Of a stretch of DNA of 51,821 bases, positions 47,339 to 51,821 are shown in pieces; positions within the stretch are counted from its first letter, which is position 1, and the number at the start of each line of letters is the position of its first letter. Below the pieces are notes generated by a model that did no database searches, was not told where the DNA came from, and saw nothing but the letters and a program-made list of their open reading frames with translations. The stretch comes from Lobulomyces angularis (taxonomy: Eukaryota > Chytridiomycota > Chytridiomycetes > Lobulomycetales > Lobulomycetaceae): NCBI GenBank assembly GCA_027604685.1, contig JADHYX010000008.1:84713-136533 (forward strand). The letters run 5' to 3'. Position numbers and translations under genes: made by a program.

Positions 47339-50300
47339 TTACGAAGTTTTAGCTTTTTCAACTATCATTTCATCTTTATTCTGACTTGTTGGTCTTAGAT
47401 AGAATGAATCAATCGGCTTATTAAACATCAAGGCGGTATTTAATTTTTTACTCAAAATCACCTCGAACAAAGCATTAATTACAGATAGCTGATGCTTTGC
47501 CTTAAAAAAAGAGGATGTTGAATATTTTTTCTTCATTATATCAAAATTTTTACTTTTGGTTTAGAAATTTCCACCACATTAGATTCACTTATGCTTCCTT
47601 GTACATGTCTAATTCCATTCTTTAACGTTAAACATTCATTCTATAATTAAAAATTTAAGTTGATTTAATATTATTACACTATAAAAAATTTGTGTCGTAC
47701 TTCATGCTTTTTCAGATTGTCAATACTATTTCCAAGAATACTGCGAACAAATTTGCAATTTGATTCTACTTCCTTATAGTTTGTAGATTTGTTAACTTTT
47801 TCAAAAAATTTAAGTTTATTTTTCAAAAAAAAAGTAAAGTTCTGCATCTTTATATCCAAGTGCTACGATTAAAAACTATTAGTTTTTGAAATAAATTTCA
47901 AACTTGTTTTTGACTTACATCTGAAAAAATTTCTGATTCTGTAATATCATATTCATCACATTTATTACTATCTTCTTGTCCAGTTTTTAAAAATTGAAAA
48001 TTTACATACTTTGAAAAGTATGAAAATTTAACGGCTAAATCACTATCATCACATAAAATTTCTTGATTATTTTGATCAGTCTTCATGATTCTTTCTTCTC
48101 CCTTACTAAAAATTCCCAAGGAAAAAGGATATGAGATAAAGTCACAAAATTCAGTTTTCAACTTCCTAACGTCACCGTCATTTACTTTTAAAGTTTCCTT
48201 CGATATGTAAAGTTTTGGCAAATCCTCAATAAAATTACAAAATTTTTTAACTACAATTGACACCTTTCATTCATTATTGGTAACTAAATGAAAAATATTA
48301 ACTTTTACCAGATCTTTCCAGTTTGTTTCTGGGAAACTACCGATTGAGGTTAATATAGTATTCAGTAACTCTTCCTTACAGATGAGTTGAATATCTTCAT
48401 CTAGAGACAAAATTAAAACTGAATCTAGTATCTTTAATAATTCTGAGGTAAAAGTGGGTATTGTAGGACTCTTCTTCAGGTTATAATTTAAGATACAGTA
48501 AATTCTAAGGAACCTTTTTAACTTTAATAGTCTTTTCAACTTTACTGCGTTAACTGAAGGTTTCCCTTTTTTGAAAAAGAATCGTTTAAAAAATTAATAT
48601 TACTAATTTTTGATCTTACCTTCCACAGAATTCTTCTCTTTTAAATATTGAGCCCCCTTTGAACTTGAATTGTCCAAACACAGCACTACTCCAATTAACT
48701 GCAGAAATTCTTTGAACTTTTCAAAGCTGATGAAAAAACTGGTCTGATTTTTACACATTATGAGTAATATATATATAATTTTATGAATACAAACATTATT
48801 TTTAAACAGAGCAGTCAAAATCTTCTCTAGGTTAACGTTTAATCCATTATCATTCTCAATACAGACTAGAAGAACAAATAAGTGTCTATTTTATAAAACA
48901 CTTACATATTTCAATAATATATTCTATCTGGGGACAGGATAACTTTAATCCTTTTCTAATCTTCAGTTCTAAATTTCCACTCAAAATCATTGCTTTGATG
49001 GACAGTTCAGCTAAAAAATAAAAAAAATTTAAATTTTCTAGTTAAATATATTTCAAACTTCGCAATGCATGCGATAAAGGTTTATCTGGATAAGTACTAC
49101 ATGATTTCATAAGAAGCTTTGCACGATAGTAAGTAATTTTGAGAGAACTTTAAAATTTACCTCATATGGATTTTTATTCGAAACAAAATCTTTTAGAAAA
49201 GTAAGTGAAACTTCTTTACTATTGCTTTCGTTTTTCTCGTTCTCAAAGATTAACTAAATTTTTCGCAAAAAAAAAATAAAAGATGAGTTAAAAAAAATAC
49301 ATTTTTCATCATTTTGCTGTCTATTATGTCATTGTTAAGAATAGAACTGGAGAACTGAAATTTTTCTCTTGTTGATAATGTGGAATGATGAGTTGCAGAA
49401 ACGTTTCCCTAATAATTAAAAAACTTTAATAATAGTCATAGATAAGTACTTCCGAAAGTAATTTATCGAAGTCTTCAAAATTTTGCTTCATTTGGTTACT
49501 TTTTCGCTGATCTTTAAGCAAAGTTTCTAAGGATAAAGTACTTTTTTTTTTCTGATTTGTTGTAGCATTAAAATTAAATTCGTCCTCAATTAAACATTTA
49601 TTTCTTTCAGGAGTATCAAACAGAATTTTATCTTTAAAGGGCTAAAAAATATAAAAAACATAGGTGATATAGATATTTTACATCTAGGGGTGGCGGAGCA
49701 TAATTGAATTTTTTAACGACTCTTACACTCCTTCTGACATATTCAGGAGCTGTTTTAGTAAACAATACTGTATCTTCCAATTCTACATCTGAAATGTCAT
49801 CATCTGAAGCATCAAATTTCATTTTCTTGCATCCGAAAATTTTTGAACTAGTTCTTTTTTCGGTAAATGGAGAACACAGAAATGGCGAAGAAATTGAAGA
49901 TGAGAAATCGACTGAGCCGGATAAACTTTTACTAGTATCTATTTTAAATCGGTTGCACTCATTTTGTGGTATGACTTGCGAATCATTAAAATTACATGTT
50001 TCTGGCGAAGAACTTTTGACCCCTTCACTAAAAGATATTTTAGTTTTTAAAGATGTATCAGTTTCTAATGTAAGATTGTCTTTATGGTTTTCAGACTCTA
50101 GCAATTATTTTTTTAAGGTTAATGATAAAATGGAAAGGTACAAAAAACAATTTTTAAGTACATACCACAAATTTTAATTTTATTTTTCATGCTAGACTCG
50201 TTTATTGTGTCAGAATTATTCATCCATAAAATGTGTTCCCCTCCAGTGTTGTCATTGTTAGCCATTTTAAATTCTTCATCTCAAATTTAAAATGTTAATA

Positions 50301-50540
50301 AAATTATAATAAAGACATTAAATGTAGTTACCACTTATCTTGGTCACTTTTTCAGGTTTAACAAAGTGATTTCTTTAAGGCGACAGATATAAAATTTTAA
50401 TGAAAAAAGAACGCAAAAAAATTTCATTGAAGTTACCCATTAGATTTTAAGGCTGGTTTTTTATGTTGTAGAGAATCATTTATTTCAACTTTATATGCTT
50501 TTTCTTCTTTTAAAAAAAAATTTAAAATATTTGTTTGCCT
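47339..50540 (-). CDS. Long helical protein with Ser-rich N-terminus, possibly chromosomal (WAPL-like?)
   Basis: The family is not firmly recognised. The 5' part joins cleanly as HKKPALKSNG, NHFVKPEKVTKISDEEFK, MANNDNTGGEHILWMNNSDT and SENHKDNLTLETDTSLKTK. It continues with a Ser-rich region, an acidic patch (FDASDDDISDVELEDTVLF) and PEYVRRSVRVVKKFNYAPPP. The 3' half is leucine-rich and helical with many small exons (TFLKDFVSNKNPYE, YPDKPLSHALRSLKYI, NVCIHKIIYILLIMCKN, LLNTILTSIGSFPETNWKDL). It ends AKHQLSVINALFEVILSKK then DSFYLRPTSQNKDEMIVEKA and the stop at 47339. An ARM-like C-terminal half after an acidic, basic-patched N-terminus recalls the cohesin releaser WAPL, but I can show no diagnostic motif. 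The true start may lie upstream of 50540; a safe internal Met is at 50265. Confidence 0.55.
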
Positions 50541-51412
50541 TTGAGCATAAACAAAATAGTTTATTAACACAAAGATTAATTAGATTATGAAAATACTTTT
50601 TTTTACAGTTGTTGTTAACATTTATTTTAAGTTCCCTTTTCACCATTGAGTTATAAAGTATTAGGGTTTTATTAAATAACAAAAGTTTCCTGTTTCCAAT
50701 AATTCATTGACAAAGATTGTTGTTTTGTTTTGAAACTTTTGCCTTTTTAAGAAATAGCTTTCTATCCTTGCAATAGGTTTTCAATCCGCTGTTAAATTTT
50801 TTAATATGATATTGCTCAGTTAAATAAGAATCCTACTTCAATTTTACTCCTTTGGAGCTGGATGATTTTGTCAGAGTAATTAAGATACCTATTAAATTCC
50901 ACTGAATTTTTGTCATCTCAATTTCGAAACATAGAAAGGTAACTACTACACTTTAAAGCCTACAGCAGCAAATTTATATGATATAGGTACTATATTGTTT
51001 GGGATTATTCATTAATTGCAATTTTTGAACCTATATACGATTGTACCATACTAATTTTCGTATTGTAGCAGAACTTTTGCTATAAATTACCAGTTAAATC
51101 CAGTTCTTTTATTATATTTAATTAAAATCCTGAGTTGAGAGAGATAAAAGGTGTAATTTACTTATAAAAACAAGAAAATCATTAACCATGTTTTATTTTT
51201 ATCGATAACCATTTTTAATATTATAAAAGTTCACTTGCAAAAAAAAATTAATAAAACTGAGCTCTAGACTTGGATACTAAGAAAGATTTCTACGATACTA
51301 AGACTTCAAGTGCTATAAAAAAAAATTTAAATATTTTTCATCTGATTATTTGGCAAAAACAACATTTTTTCATTGTTTCACAAGATCTACAAAAAAAATT
51401 CAATTCTAAAAC
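50541..51412. promoter_or_regulatory. Divergent spacer upstream of UGDH, no gene seen
   Basis: About 870 bp of AT-rich sequence lies between the start of the minus-strand helical protein and UGDH. Small frames exist but none shows protein-like composition. The first exon(s) of the minus-strand gene may fall in 50541-50700. The segment just before UGDH (about 51300-51412) is the likely 5' UTR and promoter. Confidence 0.35.
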
Positions 51413-51821
51413 ATGAGTGGAAAATTCGAAAAGACTATTGCGTGTTTAGGAGCCGGGTATGTCGGTAAGTCAATGTTTTAAACTGATCTCATACTAAAAT
51501 GTTTAGGTGGTCCAACTTGCGCTGTTATTGCCTTAAAGTAAAATAATACTGTAGAAGTTTTTAATGTTTTTTTAGTTGCCCTCAAGTTAAGGTGATTATT
51601 TGCGACTTAAACCAGGCAAGAATCGATGCTTGGAATTCTGACAATTTACCAATATATGAACCTGGTTTAGATGAAGTTGTAAAAAAAGCTAGAGGAAGAA
51701 ACTTATTTTTTTCAACTGATATTAATAATGCTATTCAAGAAGCCGATTTGATCTTTGTTTCCGTTAATACTCCTACCAAAAAAAGAGGTGAGGGAGCTGG
51801 CTATGCTGCTGACATTGGGTA
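51413..51821 (+). CDS. UGDH: UDP-glucose 6-dehydrogenase, 5' part (cut by window end)
   Basis: UGDH oxidises UDP-glucose to UDP-glucuronate with two NAD+ in the cytosol, feeding cell-wall or matrix polysaccharides. Start at 51413 gives [18 protein letters not shown] with the Rossmann GxGYVG loop. A roughly 43-nt intron splits the loop from [11 protein letters not shown] second (about 51539-51578) leads to [20 protein letters not shown], with the NAD-binding Asp, then [40 protein letters not shown] and [20 protein letters not shown]. These match eukaryotic UGDH closely. The catalytic Cys and C-terminal domain lie beyond the window. Confidence 0.95.

Overview
The window is a compact, very AT-rich piece of a eukaryotic nuclear genome. 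Genes lie on both strands with short spacers and are cut by many very short introns, mostly about 25-60 nt, with GTAAG/GTATN donors and T-rich TTTTAG acceptors. I joined exons by eye at such sites and checked each join against recalled family sequences; no search was run. TAA, TAG and TGA all work as stops. The CDC7 kinase has a fungal-type insert (DIHHYTFNN) and the carrier is of the ODC1 type, which points to Holomycota. BBS8/TTC8, LRRC51 and FIBP point to a flagellated cell. NBAS and dymeclin are absent from most Dikarya. My best inference is an early-diverging zoosporic fungus or an opisthosporidian (chytrid-, rozellid- or aphelid-like). The species is not identified.

Layout, left to right: MON2 (-), ISOC-type isochorismatase hydrolase (+), dymeclin (-), a TXNDC17/TRP14 thioredoxin-like gene built from small exons (+), CDC7/Hsk1 kinase (-), a 2-oxodicarboxylate-type mitochondrial carrier (-), cyclin L (-), LRRC51 (+), ELP3 (-), the very large NBAS/Sec39-type gene (+), an unrecognised nuclear-looking protein (-), FIBP (+) and the V-ATPase proteolipid c (+).

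At about 33.7-37.0 kb the ordinary gene order breaks. Here lie two remnants of a Fanzor (eukaryotic TnpB-like RNA-guided nuclease): the N-terminal part through RuvC-I on the + strand, and the zinc-ribbon/RuvC-III C-terminal part on the - strand just to its left, facing away. Both carry frameshifts and stops. Next to them are a frame-disrupted ORF of no recognised family and a further decayed coding stretch.

The right part holds a diverged BBS8/TTC8 (+), an M20 aminoacylase-1-type peptidase (-), ribosomal protein eS27 (+), a vigilin/Scp160 multi-KH protein (+), a long serine-rich/helical protein of possible chromosomal function (-), and the 5' end of UDP-glucose 6-dehydrogenase (+), cut by the window edge.

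Functional themes are Golgi/ER trafficking (MON2, dymeclin, NBAS, V-ATPase c), cilium (BBS8, LRRC51), translation and tRNA modification (ELP3, eS27, vigilin), and cell-cycle/transcription control (CDC7, cyclin L). The genes look individually transcribed; no operon-like unit is evident.
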